Positions 11,405-20,845 of a stretch of 64,000 nt of DNA are shown piece by piece; positions within the stretch are counted from its first letter, which is position 1; each line of letters opens with the position of its first letter. The notes below the pieces were generated by a model that saw nothing but the letters and a program-made list of their open reading frames with translations, was not told the origin of the DNA and did no database searches. The DNA lies in the NCBI GenBank assembly GCA_014843695.1, contig CM026403.1, positions 43,865,516-43,929,515 of the forward strand. The letters run 5' to 3'. This DNA is from Archivesica marissinica (lineage: Eukaryota; Mollusca; Bivalvia; Venerida; Vesicomyidae). Made by a program: the position numbers and the translations under genes.

Positions 11405-13368
11405 TTTGTAGAAGGTAGTTTTTGCAACCTGGATAGACCTCCAGAAGGCTTTTGACAAAGTCTGGACTGATGGGCTGCTGGTCAAGATGCAATGATGCGG
11501 AATTGCCGACAAGATGCTCCGATGGACCAAATCCTTCCTACACAATCGCAGAGCCAGAGTACTTGTTGACAACCAGAAGAGCAAGAAATTCCTCATCCGA
11601 CACGGTGTTCCCCAAGGAGGAGTGATCTCGCCTACGCTGTTCCTCATCTTCATCGATGACTTGCTTGCAGAGCTCCCAAAAGGTATCAAAGCAGCACTCT
11701 ATGCTGACGACTTGGTCATGTGGTGTGTTGAAGAACATGCAACGACTGCCACATACAGAATGCAGATGACCGCAGACAAGCTCACAGCATGGGCAGAAGA
11801 CTGGTGCATCTCTATTAATAAGGAGAAGTCGTCAACCACACTCTTCACACTTTCCACCAAACAGAAAGCTGGAACCATCAAAGTCGGTGGAACTGCATTG
11901 AAGACGGACAACGAGCCAACATACTTGGGGGTGACATTTGACAGACGGCAGACATGGAAGCCACATATCCAGAATGAAGAGGCCAAAGCCAAGCGCAAGC
12001 TTGCAATCCTTCGGAAGCTTGCTGGCACCACATGGGGTGCCAATGATCACATCATGAAGACTATATACCAAGGTGTGGTCAGGCCTCACCTGAAATATGG
12101 ATCCACCTCCTGGACAACATTAGCCAAGACCAACCAACAGACACTCGACAAGGTTCAGAACAAGGCTCTCAGGCTGATCACAGGTGCAATGAAGAGCACT
12201 CCAATCAAGGCCATGGAGAACATTACTTCCATCCAGCCACTGCAAGAACGTCGCGACACAAGAATTCTTCTACAGACAGAGAAGTTTCGATGTCAGGAAG
12301 AACAACCAATGAAGCAGAGAGTTGAGGCACTAACGAAGAATCGTCTAAAGCGAAGCAGTTTCATCCACCAGTCCAAGAAGCTTGCTCGAAAGCACACCAG
12401 CCATCTCCCAGCCAAGACATTGCCTCCAACGCCATTTCTATCCAAGCCATGGTTGACTAGCGATGAATCCAAGGTTACCATCTGCAGTACAATCCCATAC
12501 ATGACATCCAGAGATAGACAACATGATGACGTCAAACGTGCCCTCACACTAGCACACATCGACAAGAGTTATCCTGGAGAAGCATGGCTACAAGTCTACA
12601 CAGATGGTTCAGCCACAAGAGCAGTAGCAAACGGAGGAGCAGGCGTGTATGTCAGACACCCAGATGGACACACACAGTCAGTTGCTCTACCTACTGGAGT
12701 ACACTGCAGCAACTATGGGACAGAAGTACAGGCCCTTGAAACAGCAGCATCTCTAGTACACAACACTGTGGAGTGTGCCCAGGTTGTCTTCCTGACTGAT
12801 GCGCTCTCAGTTCTGGATGCCCTGTCTAACAACAAAGAACCCCACCTGATGGAAGCCCTTCGAACAGTCAGCGTAACTAAAAGAACTGTCCTCCAGTGGG
12901 TACCTGCACACATAGGCATTCCTGTCAATGAAGCCGCTGACCAGCTTGCCAAGCAAGGTTCTACCGAGAGGCAACCAGACAAAGATTTGACTTACAAGGA
13001 GAAATGCACCATAATCAAATCTGCATCAAAGCCAACAGTCGAGAAGGATGACTACCACCTTCTCACCACTCAGGAGCAAGTCACGATATTCCGGCTTAGA
13101 ACAGGGCATAACCGCCTGAACTTCCATATGTGTCGGAAGCTTGGACTAGCTCCATCAACTGCCTGCAGCTGCAAAATAGGGGGCCAGACTGCAGAACGCA
13201 TCCTCCAGGAGTGTCCCGATCTTCATGGGCTGAGGAAAACAACCTGGGCAACAGATACTTCTCTCCAGACGAAGTTACATGGCTGCCGGGAGGATCTGAG
13301 GAGGACAGCCCATTTCGTGTTTGCTGCCGGCTTGTCCATGTGATTCGCGAACGAAAAGAAGAAGAAGA
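11405..13368 (+). mobile_element. 5'-truncated non-LTR retrotransposon with RT and RNase H
   Basis: The body begins inside the reverse transcriptase at WIDLQKAFDKVW (about 11430) and runs to a (GAA)-rich tail at 13354-13368. AGATATA occurs just outside each end (11393-11399 and 13366-13372) and is a candidate target-site duplication. The endonuclease and RT N terminus are missing, as expected from incomplete reverse transcription. The RNase H domain points to an I-like or jockey-like clade. The clade cannot be fixed by eye. Confidence 0.85.
11514..13343 (+). CDS. Reverse transcriptase/RNase H fragment (609 codons)
   Basis: The ORF starts inside the RT palm. Residues 32-35 are the VPQG turn of RT motif 4, and 63-66 are YADD, the catalytic aspartates. 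A thumb and connection region with YLGVTF (137-142) follows. An RNase H domain carries D364 (VYTDGS), E404 (GTEVQALE), D429 (LTDALSVLDAL), H467 (WVPAHIG) and D476 (NEAADQLAKQ), so all catalytic positions are present. The C terminus (residues 532-567) is Cys/His rich, with C551/C553 and C567, as in zinc-knuckle tails of these elements. A TGA near 11493 separates this ORF from in-frame RT sequence upstream, and the ATG at 11514 is simply the first Met after it. The 3' two thirds is remarkably free of damage, which suggests a fairly young copy, although dead because of its 5' truncation. Confidence 0.88.
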   Translation: MLRWTKSFLHNRRARVLVDNQKSKKFLIRHGVPQGGVISPTLFLIFIDDLLAELPKGIKAALYADDLVMWCVEEHATTATYRMQMTADKLTAWAEDWCISINKEKSSTTLFTLSTKQKAGTIKVGGTALKTDNEPTYLGVTFDRRQTWKPHIQNEEAKAKRKLAILRKLAGTTWGANDHIMKTIYQGVVRPHLKYGSTSWTTLAKTNQQTLDKVQNKALRLITGAMKSTPIKAMENITSIQPLQERRDTRILLQTEKFRCQEEQPMKQRVEALTKNRLKRSSFIHQSKKLARKHTSHLPAKTLPPTPFLSKPWLTSDESKVTICSTIPYMTSRDRQHDDVKRALTLAHIDKSYPGEAWLQVYTDGSATRAVANGGAGVYVRHPDGHTQSVALPTGVHCSNYGTEVQALETAASLVHNTVECAQVVFLTDALSVLDALSNNKEPHLMEALRTVSVTKRTVLQWVPAHIGIPVNEAADQLAKQGSTERQPDKDLTYKEKCTIIKSASKPTVEKDDYHLLTTQEQVTIFRLRTGHNRLNFHMCRKLGLAPSTACSCKIGGQTAERILQECPDLHGLRKTTWATDTSLQTKLHGCREDLRRTAHFVFAAGLSM

Positions 13369-13375
13369 TATACAA

Positions 13376-13717
13376 TGTATAATAGATTAAACAGTTAACG
13401 GGAATATAAATATAAAATTGATACAAATCGAATTATTCTATTCAAATATTCTATTCCTCCCCGTTTACACAACACAAAGTAGAGACGCTTGCAGTAAAAA
13501 CCATACGTCGCCGTCACAACATGTAAGACAGGCACACTGATAAAACACGCGTTTGTCTCGTGTGCCTGTATGAATTAGGCTATGTTCTCGTAAATCTCCA
13601 CTAGAATGTGATACACTAGACACTTTCCAACTCTCCAATAATACATAAATATAAACAAATTTATACTCTTACTTCATAAAAATTATCGTTTCACGTACCT
13701 GTAAAAGATATAAAAAT
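13376..13717. other. No recognisable feature
   Basis: AT-rich flank between the LINE tail and the next MITE. No gene or repeat is recognised. Confidence 0.4.
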
Positions 13718-14165
13718 ATTAAAGCGACATTACATCGTAAAACACCCAAAAATGCCCTTTTACGTGTATCAGCTACTACAAATTGTTCCGAAGTAATTCG
13801 TTTTTTTGCGATCAACACACTCCGTGAAAGTAGAATTTCATATAACGGTCAGCTACCCTCTGAATTGACGTGCGTTTATTATTGGAGTCTACAGGTATTG
13901 TTAGTTTGAGCTACTATCTTTTAGAGATCATTTAAATCAGATTAGTCTAAAAATAAATGTGTACAGGCCCAAAATGTGAGATATAACGGTAAATCTGTAC
14001 CATGAATGTTGTTATTCGTGATACACGCATTGTATATATTACTCATGAATGTTGTTATTCGTGATACACGCATTGTATTACTCATGAATGTTGACCCTAT
14101 TCACATTATTGTGCTATGCTAACAACGCTGTATACGAAGTTTTGGTTATTTGTTGTAATAGATTA
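13718..14165. mobile_element. MITE family X, copy 1
   Basis: This begins ATTAAAGCGACATTACATCG and is alignable along its length to 30085-30579. Shared blocks include AGTAGAATTTCATATAACGG, TGAATTGACG, ATTGGAGTC, GTGAGATAT, ACGGTAAAT and TGTACCAT, followed by an ACCCTATTCACATTAT-like block. An internal 40-bp duplication (CATGAATGTTGTTATTCGTG region, 14001-14090) is private to this copy. The right terminus is decayed. Confidence 0.7.
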
Positions 14166-14413
14166 TGTTGCAAATATTTGGAGGAAAGAAATACCATAAT
14201 ATAGGAAATTACATTGTGTAGTAAAACATACGATTCAACCGCTAATCAAAAAGCCTAGACATTCACTGTACATCATAATCATATGCAACCGTACACATCG
14301 TGAACAGTTGATACTTTACTGTGAAGAGTTGACAACATGTGAAGCAAATACGATTGGTAGCCTATTTACTGCATTTGTATATTTTTGAGGTTTAAAGTCG
14401 CACTGACAACAGT

Positions 14414-14582
14414 GTTGCAGACACGTAATGGTACCCTGGTAGAACCACCGACCTACCACAAGACAGTTGGATAGCTACCTCACATTAAACAATTCGACCC
14501 CAAATGGGATTCGAACCTACAGCTGTGAATGGCATGTTATTTGAAGTCAACGACTTTAACCACTCTGCCACGGAGACCCTGA
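14414..14582 (-). mobile_element. tRNA-Leu-like SINE, family A, copy 1
   Basis: On the minus strand the element starts GGGTCTCCGTGGCAGAGTGG, which includes a good pol III box A. About 60 bases later is box B, GGTTCGAATCC. The part between, GTTGACTTCAAATAAC, resembles the anticodon arm of tRNA-Leu(CAA) with a long variable arm. A second copy lies at 27612-28319. The tail toward 14414 is unconserved. There is no protein coding. Confidence 0.82.
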
Positions 14583-14919
14583 GTTAACATACGTGTATAT
14601 AATATATATATGGGGATCTAGTGGCTATTTACAAAAACATAGAATTAAATAACATTTCATTGGTGTTTAATATTTAATTGCCAACAGGTTTAACTTAAAT
14701 ATATTTGTTTCTGCCTTATTGTATTTATGTACATGTTCCATCTATCCGTCCCATCCCACATCCATCCATCCATGCATGCATCCGATACACACCTAAGCCC
14801 ACCCACCTTCTACAAAGTGATTCAGAGATTAGATGGTCAACGTGATTCCAATACATGTACATGTACATATGCCACGCTTTATGAAAGCTGAAATTTATAT
14901 ATATAATTATATATTTTAG
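14583..14919. other. Intron-like sequence with short CATC repeats
   Basis: Contains an imperfect (CATC)n/(CATG)n patch at 14740-14790 and duplicated CATGTA at 14852-14870. No coding sequence is seen. Confidence 0.45.
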
Positions 14920-14980
14920 CTCTGCTACATGATGATATATACATTACAAATGGTGACAAACGGGCTATTTTGACGATAGG
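14920..14980 (+). CDS. Candidate second exon of the Rab-like GTPase
   Basis: Sixty-one bases lie between a TATATTTTAG acceptor and a consensus GTAAGTA donor. Entered in the phase left by the exon at 3623-3755, the frame is open and gives TLLHDDIYIT and then NGDKRAILTI. This fits the beta-2/beta-3 hairpin of Rab proteins, where NGDKR sits in the place of the usual turn (for example D/NGK) and AILTI in the place of KLQI. The exon leaves in phase 2. The match is short, and the usual WDTAGQ (G3) motif does not follow directly, so chance cannot be excluded. Confidence 0.4.
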
Positions 14981-15069
14981 GTAAGTACTATTATATCAAT
15001 GTGTTGGTACAAACGAACAAACCGAACCAAATTGAACTTTGTGTTTTATCCTGAAGTCATGTTCGATGT

Positions 15070-15320
15070 AAATGTACCTGTGGTGTTACAGTGACACATT
15101 TAATACACTTGTTGCAACGCCCAGTCCGGGACTGTCAAATATCAGACTGTAAGATTGCTCTAGTCATATGGAACGCCATTACTGTCACAATACTGTAAGT
15201 AAAGTATGCATATATATCTAATGTTGCATAGTATGTTTGGTTGCCCAGTGATGTCATAGCATCACATACCAGAACGAATGTTGCGACAGAGCCTATCATG
15301 TCTTGCTGTGGTATCATATA
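15070..15320 (-). pseudogene. Decayed relative of the 24737-24928 exon, with one satellite unit
   Basis: The sequence GTGTTACA...ACTTGTTGCAACGCCCAGTC at 15083-15126 parallels GTGTTACAATAAACTTGTTG and AACGTCCAGTC at 24812-24843. It is followed by a single copy of the 48-bp unit that forms the large array at 24940-26400. The reading frame of the exon relative is interrupted here. The 60-codon ORF at 15135-15317 is probably spurious. Confidence 0.5.
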
Positions 15321-15373
15321 TTACGTTGTGATTATGATTATTTAACGAAGATCGTATTTAATTTAGGTTTAAT

Positions 15374-15803
15374 TAATGTTCTAACACGACCCAGCTAATA
15401 ACATACATATGTGTAGAGTAAAATCTATCTCGGGTTATTCTGCGATATACCTACCCTGAACTATGCTGCACGCGCACCCTGTTTTGGCTATTCCATTTAT
15501 ATAATGCGTGTAAAGTTTTATGAATGAAAGTCACGTGATGTGAAGTGAGATATTTTTAGAATCAGATAATCTCTTGTCCGTCTTGTTTTTCTGTTAAGTA
15601 ACGTTTCAGTTACTATTCTGTACAGTTTTATTTGACAAAATAAATAAAATTATTGATCAGTTACAACTTGTGTTCATTTATGCACTAGATTGATATTTTC
15701 CATAAAAAATAACGTCATCACCCCTTACGCGGGAGGACATTTTGAAAGCCAAATGCAGCGGCGTTTGAAGAAAATACTCCTTTAAAATTATTAGAAGTAA
15801 GTC
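15374..15803. mobile_element. Possible MITE with short inverted ends
   Basis: GTTCTAACACGAC at 15379-15391 is inverted as GTCGTGTTAGAA at 15801-15812. The segment between is non-coding and contains a copy (15428-15452) of the arm CGGGTTATTCTGCGATATAC that forms the foldback next door. The boundaries are uncertain. Confidence 0.4.
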
Positions 15804-15814
15804 GTGTTAGAATC

Positions 15815-15941
15815 GAAATAATAAGTATCAACCATGGTATATCGTAGAATAACCCTCGTGTGTCGTTCTATATATTTCTACGCATAAGAACTTCAAACTC
15901 GGGTTATTCTGCGATATACCACGGTTGATACTTATTATTTC
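15815..15941. repeat. Foldback: 41-bp inverted repeat with 45-bp loop
   Basis: The arms 15815-15855 and 15901-15941 are reverse complements at 39 of 41 positions, built on AATAATAAGTATCAACC and TATATCG. The loop has a smaller pairing between CGTTCTA and the TAAGAAC region. A related but more decayed foldback is at 30782-30892. Typical of foldback or MITE elements. Confidence 0.88.
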
Positions 15942-16078
15942 TTAAGTAAACCTCTAATAATGTTCTTTAATTATTATTAATAACCATCATCCATGTATAT
16001 TATATTTGAGATTGTAACCAATACTTAACAAGACAATCGGGTATTGTCTAAGATGTAATATACCACTTATGATATACA

Positions 16079-16331
16079 TTCAACAACATTTCTAATCGGT
16101 CACCTTGCGTTTTATAATATATGGTATCAACTAATAATCATACAATATAAATATTTTCATATTGTCCTTTAATACATTTTATTCTAGATTATATAGCAAT
16201 TCATTGCATAATATATGTAATAAAATATGTGTATATCAGATAAGATAATAATGAATATGTTTCCTATATGGTTATTAGTTTGCTCCACATATTGTAAAAC
16301 ACCAGGTGACCGATTAGGAATTTTGTTGATT
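16079..16331. mobile_element. MITE with about 43-bp terminal inverted repeats
   Basis: The left end (CAACAACATTTCTAATCGGT, then CACCTTGCGTTTTATAATAT) is the reverse complement, with about 84% identity, of 16288-16331. The 160-bp interior is AT-rich and non-coding. TCAT/TGTG flanks show no clear target duplication. Confidence 0.75.
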
Positions 16332-18044
16332 GTGGACTGTCTATAAGATAGCATATTGATCAGCTCTGCATGCCTAGAAAAGTGAGAATTATTTGGACTG
16401 TTATTTGTTTTATCTTATCTCAGTGTTTCACGTCATACAGTCACACTCATGTTCATGTCTTGATATTGTGTAATACAGTAAATTGACAATACATTACATG
16501 TTGCGTACTTTATTTGCGTTTGGCTGCATAATGACGTCCTAAAGACCGATTTTTCGGATAAGAACGATCATGGACTGCTGTGAAGCATGTGTAACAAAAT
16601 TGATATATCGGTCTATACATGTCCGTAATATTTACGAAATATATTACGGCATGGGACGTGGCCATTATATAGAGAGACGGGGTTTTCAATATATATTATA
16701 TACGGGAGAGAGTAGATCAATATAAGACTGGAATGGGATGTCATTTTGTGTGTGGGACACTGTATTTGTATGTTGAGGTTATGTTAGAAAGGACTGGAAC
16801 ACCTGGGAGGTCCCCTGTTTCATAAGCATTTGTTGTGTTGTTAGATAATGTTGACACTCAGGGTTGCAGTGGATTAACATGTATACACTGGAGTGAAACG
16901 AATACTTGATACTGAAGTAGGTTGGGGTTTGCCTAGTCCAAATATTTAGACTTGAAAAATGTGACATTTTACTATCCAGGCATTTTTCAAAGTCTAAGCA
17001 CTAAACCTCAATTACGCGTAGCATATTTTATATTCTAATAAGTCGTGTTTATAAATTAAAATTGTTAACAAGATGAACACACATACCGTTGTTTGAATTC
17101 TGCACAGCCTATAACGTCTCTTGACACAATATTATACATGAAATCAACGTTTATATTTCATGGCAGAGTTTCGCCATTCCAACAACCCATTTTGAATATT
17201 TGATTATTGCGAAAAACAAAAATAGAAATAATTAGACGAAAATATTTACAAGATTTATCCCCATGCCATTACAGTGAACCAAATAAGATTTCGTTTAATA
17301 TCCAGTTGTTCATACACATGAAATGTACTAAAACTAATTCATTCGGATTTCTTTTGTGAAGACTGCACAGAAAAAATGGGAGAATCTCACCTGTCGATTT
17401 CAAACAGCTAAATGATAAGCACAACGGTTAAATGATAAGCACAACGGTTAGACAATATATTTTAAACGTTCTTAATATATATATTAAGGATTATTCTTAA
17501 CACCAATGCACACATTTATAACCGTTCATGTCCGAAAAGCTTCAAAATATTGGTCAGAAATCCCGTCATCGGATCAGTGCGGAAAGTGCTATGCGAAAAT
17601 GAGCTTTAACGATAAGACCTCGAAATAACATAAAACAGAATTTGTTTTATGTAGAGGTCTTAATGACGGACTATGGATTGCCATGACATAAAGAGGAGTA
17701 CGTTGGATTGGAATGAACTATTGTTTGACATGATGGGCATGAGGATGTGTGGGATTTATTAATACCGGGTACTATACGGTGTGTGACTAAAAAGTGAAAC
17801 TAAGCGCTATTCTATTGAGTGCAAAAGCACTGGGATTTTATTAGCTTATGTAATTTATTCCATGAGAGATTCGTGTCACGTGTCATATAATAATATGTAT
17901 GCCGATTGTGCGCGGGAATATTGTGGAGCGGGTATTACTGGAATTGCTAGGATAGAGACGGGGTTTGATATATCATGTTACATAGTGTATGTAGTCGATT
18001 GCTATTGTTAAGAAAACTATATATAAACACTACGTGAAGTACTG
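16332..18044. other. AT-rich non-coding sequence with small repeats
   Basis: The longest ORF is about 62 codons and unconvincing. Two small structures stand out. One is a perfect 20-bp tandem duplication (AAATGATAAGCACAACGGTT, near 17409-17450). The other is a hairpin at 17614-17661 with arms AAGACCTC and ACATAAAACA. Nothing else is recognised. Confidence 0.5.
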
Positions 18045-18232
18045 ATATTCACTGGTCTGGTAATCCAGGGATCGCAGGTTCGATCCCCCGTCTGACCCTA
18101 ATACAATTAACAGTATTTCAGATGGGACGTTAAACCGAGGTCTCATGTCGGTGCTTTACACCGTGCACGTAACAGAACCATAGGAGATTCTGGAATGGGT
18201 CTCTGTCTGTAACAGTGCACTATCTTCCAAAT
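18045..18232 (+). mobile_element. SINE family B, copy 1
   Basis: Box B GCAGGTTCGATCCCCC is followed by CAGATGGGACGTTAAACCGA, GGTCTCATGTCGGTGCTTT and CACCGTGCACGTAACAGAACC. The same order is found at 46570-46745. The GATGGGACGTTAAACCGAGG core is one I associate with molluscan SINEs. Box A is degenerate (TCTGGTAATCCAGGG region). Confidence 0.8.
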
Positions 18233-18234
18233 TA

Positions 18235-18465
18235 ATGACCGAAGACCTGACCAAATTGAACTATCAAGTACTTATGTCCATAAAATACCAAATGCCTGAT
18301 GAAATTGAATATAGTTGGTTCAAAAATGGAAGCGTACTTTACAAGAACAAAATGGGAACAATACATCGTGTACAGTGCCAAGAATTCAACCACTGGCTAG
18401 ATATGCCATGGCCAGAACCAGCACAAAGAACAGGCCGGCAAAGTATCTCAAGAGTTGACTCATAA
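18235..18465 (+). CDS. Hypothetical 76-codon ORF, possibly a retroelement fragment
   Basis: The composition looks coding: it contains IKYQMPDEIEYSWFKNGSVL and FNHWLDMPWPEPAQRTGRQ with many aromatic and charged residues and no low complexity. I cannot name the family. It begins immediately after the SINE and ends in a TAA, so it may be an exon or a transposon fragment into which the SINE inserted. The ATG is only the first in frame and not a supported start. Confidence 0.3.
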   Translation: MTEDLTKLNYQVLMSIKYQMPDEIEYSWFKNGSVLYKNKMGTIHRVQCQEFNHWLDMPWPEPAQRTGRQSISRVDS

Positions 18466-18872
18466 GTGACAGTACCTTTAACTATATTGTCATACAGGGA
18501 TAATTGATTTAATTCATGCTATTGAGATCACCAAAGGATAGGTTATGTGTTCACTGATGATATCTATATCTACATGCATTACATAACAAATAGTTTAGCA
18601 TATAAAAGTGTTAACAATATTTATATTAAAATAGTGTCTACATAATTTTACAGACATCTCTTTCAGCAATCTTAAAGTATACTTTTAAAAGTAATATGTA
18701 TGCTCGGAACCACAACTCATCTGTACCTAAACAATCTTTGAATTTGTCATGAACATACATGTTTGTATATAAGATATGTATGTTTATGATAAATGTGTAT
18801 ACATGTATATATAATTTGGTATGCTGAAACCCATTGTCGACCTTGGCCTCTCGGAATTCTCAACCCAAGATT

Positions 18873-18995
18873 GATAACCATCTATTGGGTAGCATTGTAA
18901 GCATACATACAACGATAACCATCTATTGGGTAGCATTGTAAGCATACATACAACGATAACCATCTATTGGGTAGCATTGTAAGCATACATACAAC
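18873..18995. repeat. Three perfect 41-bp tandem copies
   Basis: The unit begins GATAACCATCTATTGGGTAG and ends ATACATACAAC. Three copies are identical, which indicates very recent duplication or an assembly slip. Confidence 0.95.
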
Positions 18996-19500
18996 GATTC
19001 GAGTTAAGATCCTATTGCAGACCTTGTGCACTTTCGTTTTTTACACAAGATGGACAATATAGGGATACCATCTCCAAATATGAATATACATAATAAAAAA
19101 GGTTTAACTACATGCATTTACACATTTATTACACACGCAAACCAAGGTAAATCGTTATGATGTATTCTCAACAACTACTCAAATTTGCCAAGGTATGAAT
19201 GTCTGAAGTCTATTATTGCATTTTTGCCTTAGATTATGTCTTTCAATAGATGAAATAAGAACAGAAATAGTGTAGATCTCCATCACACGGCATTGATTTT
19301 GTTAGTTAAAGTTGTATTACTGTTCAAAAAAAGTAACTAGAGTGTAAACGATTATCCCGTTTTATATGCCAATATCTTTAATAAAGCATGTAATACTGAT
19401 TTTGTAACAAATACAATTGTATGATAACAACGTTTGGGAAATTGTGACGGTCAGTTTGAACAGTAATACAGCTTTGGCGGTTGCACAAGAACATTTTCAT
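18996..19500. other. No recognisable feature
   Basis: AT-rich sequence with no ORF or repeat that I can support. Confidence 0.4.
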
Positions 19501-19504
19501 ACAA

Positions 19505-19619
19505 TAAAAAATGGTGCATTTTGTGTATGAATATGTGTATACATGCATGTGTAGATATACATGTGTGTATGTGTTGGCACATGCACATGCATTGTATGCG
19601 GGTATATACATGTATGCGA

Positions 19620-19653
<34 letters not shown>

Positions 19654-20159
19654 CGCATGCGTGTGTATGTATGCATGGATTTGTGTATATATGTATGCAT
19701 GTGTATATATATGTATGTATATATATATGTATGCATGTGTATGTATATGTGTATGTATGTGCATGTAAGTGTGTATATGGATGTGTGCATGCATATGCAT
19801 GGATTCGTGTATACATGTATATATGCATGTTCTGTATGTATATGTATGCATATGTATGTATATGTGTATATGTGTTTGTGTATGTATGTGCATGTATGTA
19901 CATGGTTTTGTGTATATGTATGCATGTGTATATGTATGTATATATATGTATGCTTGTGTATGTATGTGTGTGTATATGCATATTTATGAATGTACGTGTA
20001 TGTGTGTGTGAATGGATGGGTGCATGCATATGCATGGTTTGTGTATGCGTATACATGTTTGTGCATGTGTATATGTGCATGCATATGTGTGTATGTATAT
20101 GTGTATGTGTGTGTATGCATGCGCATATGTGCATGCACATGCACATGTGTACGCATGTG

Positions 20160-20208
<49 letters not shown>

Positions 20209-20592
20209 GTGTGTGTGTACATATGTATGTATGTGTGTATGTGTGCATGTGTGTATGTACGTATGTACGTATGTTCGTATGTGCGTGTGTGCATGTGTGC
20301 GTGTGTGCGTGGGTTCGTGCGTGCGTGCGTGCGTGTGTGCGTGTGTGTGTCTCTGTGTGTGTGTGTGTGTGTGTATGTATGTTTGCATGCATGTTTGCAT
20401 GCATGTTTATGCATGTTTTTGTGTATATGTATGCATGTGTGTGTGTGTATGCGTGTGTGTGTGTATGTGTGTGTGCATGCATGTTTGCATGCATGTTTAT
20501 GCATGTTTTTGTGTATATGTATGCATGCATGTGTGCTTGCGTGCGTGCCTGTGTGCGTGCGTGCGCGCGTACGTGCGTGCGTGTGCACTTTT
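19505..20592. repeat. 1.1 kb low-complexity (TG/TATG/TGCG) tract
   Basis: A mosaic of (GT)n, (TATG)n, (AT)n and (GCGT)n with interspersed CATGCATG. A block of roughly 100 bp around GTTTGCATGCATGTTTATGC occurs twice (20388-20425 and 20485-20530). Long ORFs of Cys/Val or His/Thr codons on both strands are composition artefacts. The purine-pyrimidine alternation makes it a Z-DNA candidate. Confidence 0.93.
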
Positions 20593-20845
20593 ATTTCTTT
20601 TTTTATTCTGGTCTAACGTATTGTATATACGTATCACGTATATATAAATTCAGTTTCCATTTTGATAAATGCAGTAAGAAAATCCCATATCTCTCGTCAC
20701 CATACAAAATATAGAAATGTTATAACCCAAATGAATATTAATACACTAAAACCCAATGACCTCTTAAAAATATTAATATGACAATACAGATGGCTACATA
20801 TCACGATCGTTTCTGCTTACTCTTCTGTTTATGTATTCATAGAAT

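Noticed and set aside
11238..12982. Minus-strand ORFs of 66-114 codons over the LINE
   Set aside because: Shadows of the 609-codon RT/RNase H frame.
19451..20714. Very long ORFs on both strands in the (TG)n tract (up to about 397 codons)
   Set aside because: They consist almost only of Cys/Val/Met/Tyr or His/Thr/Ile codons dictated by the dinucleotide repeat and overlap each other in several frames.
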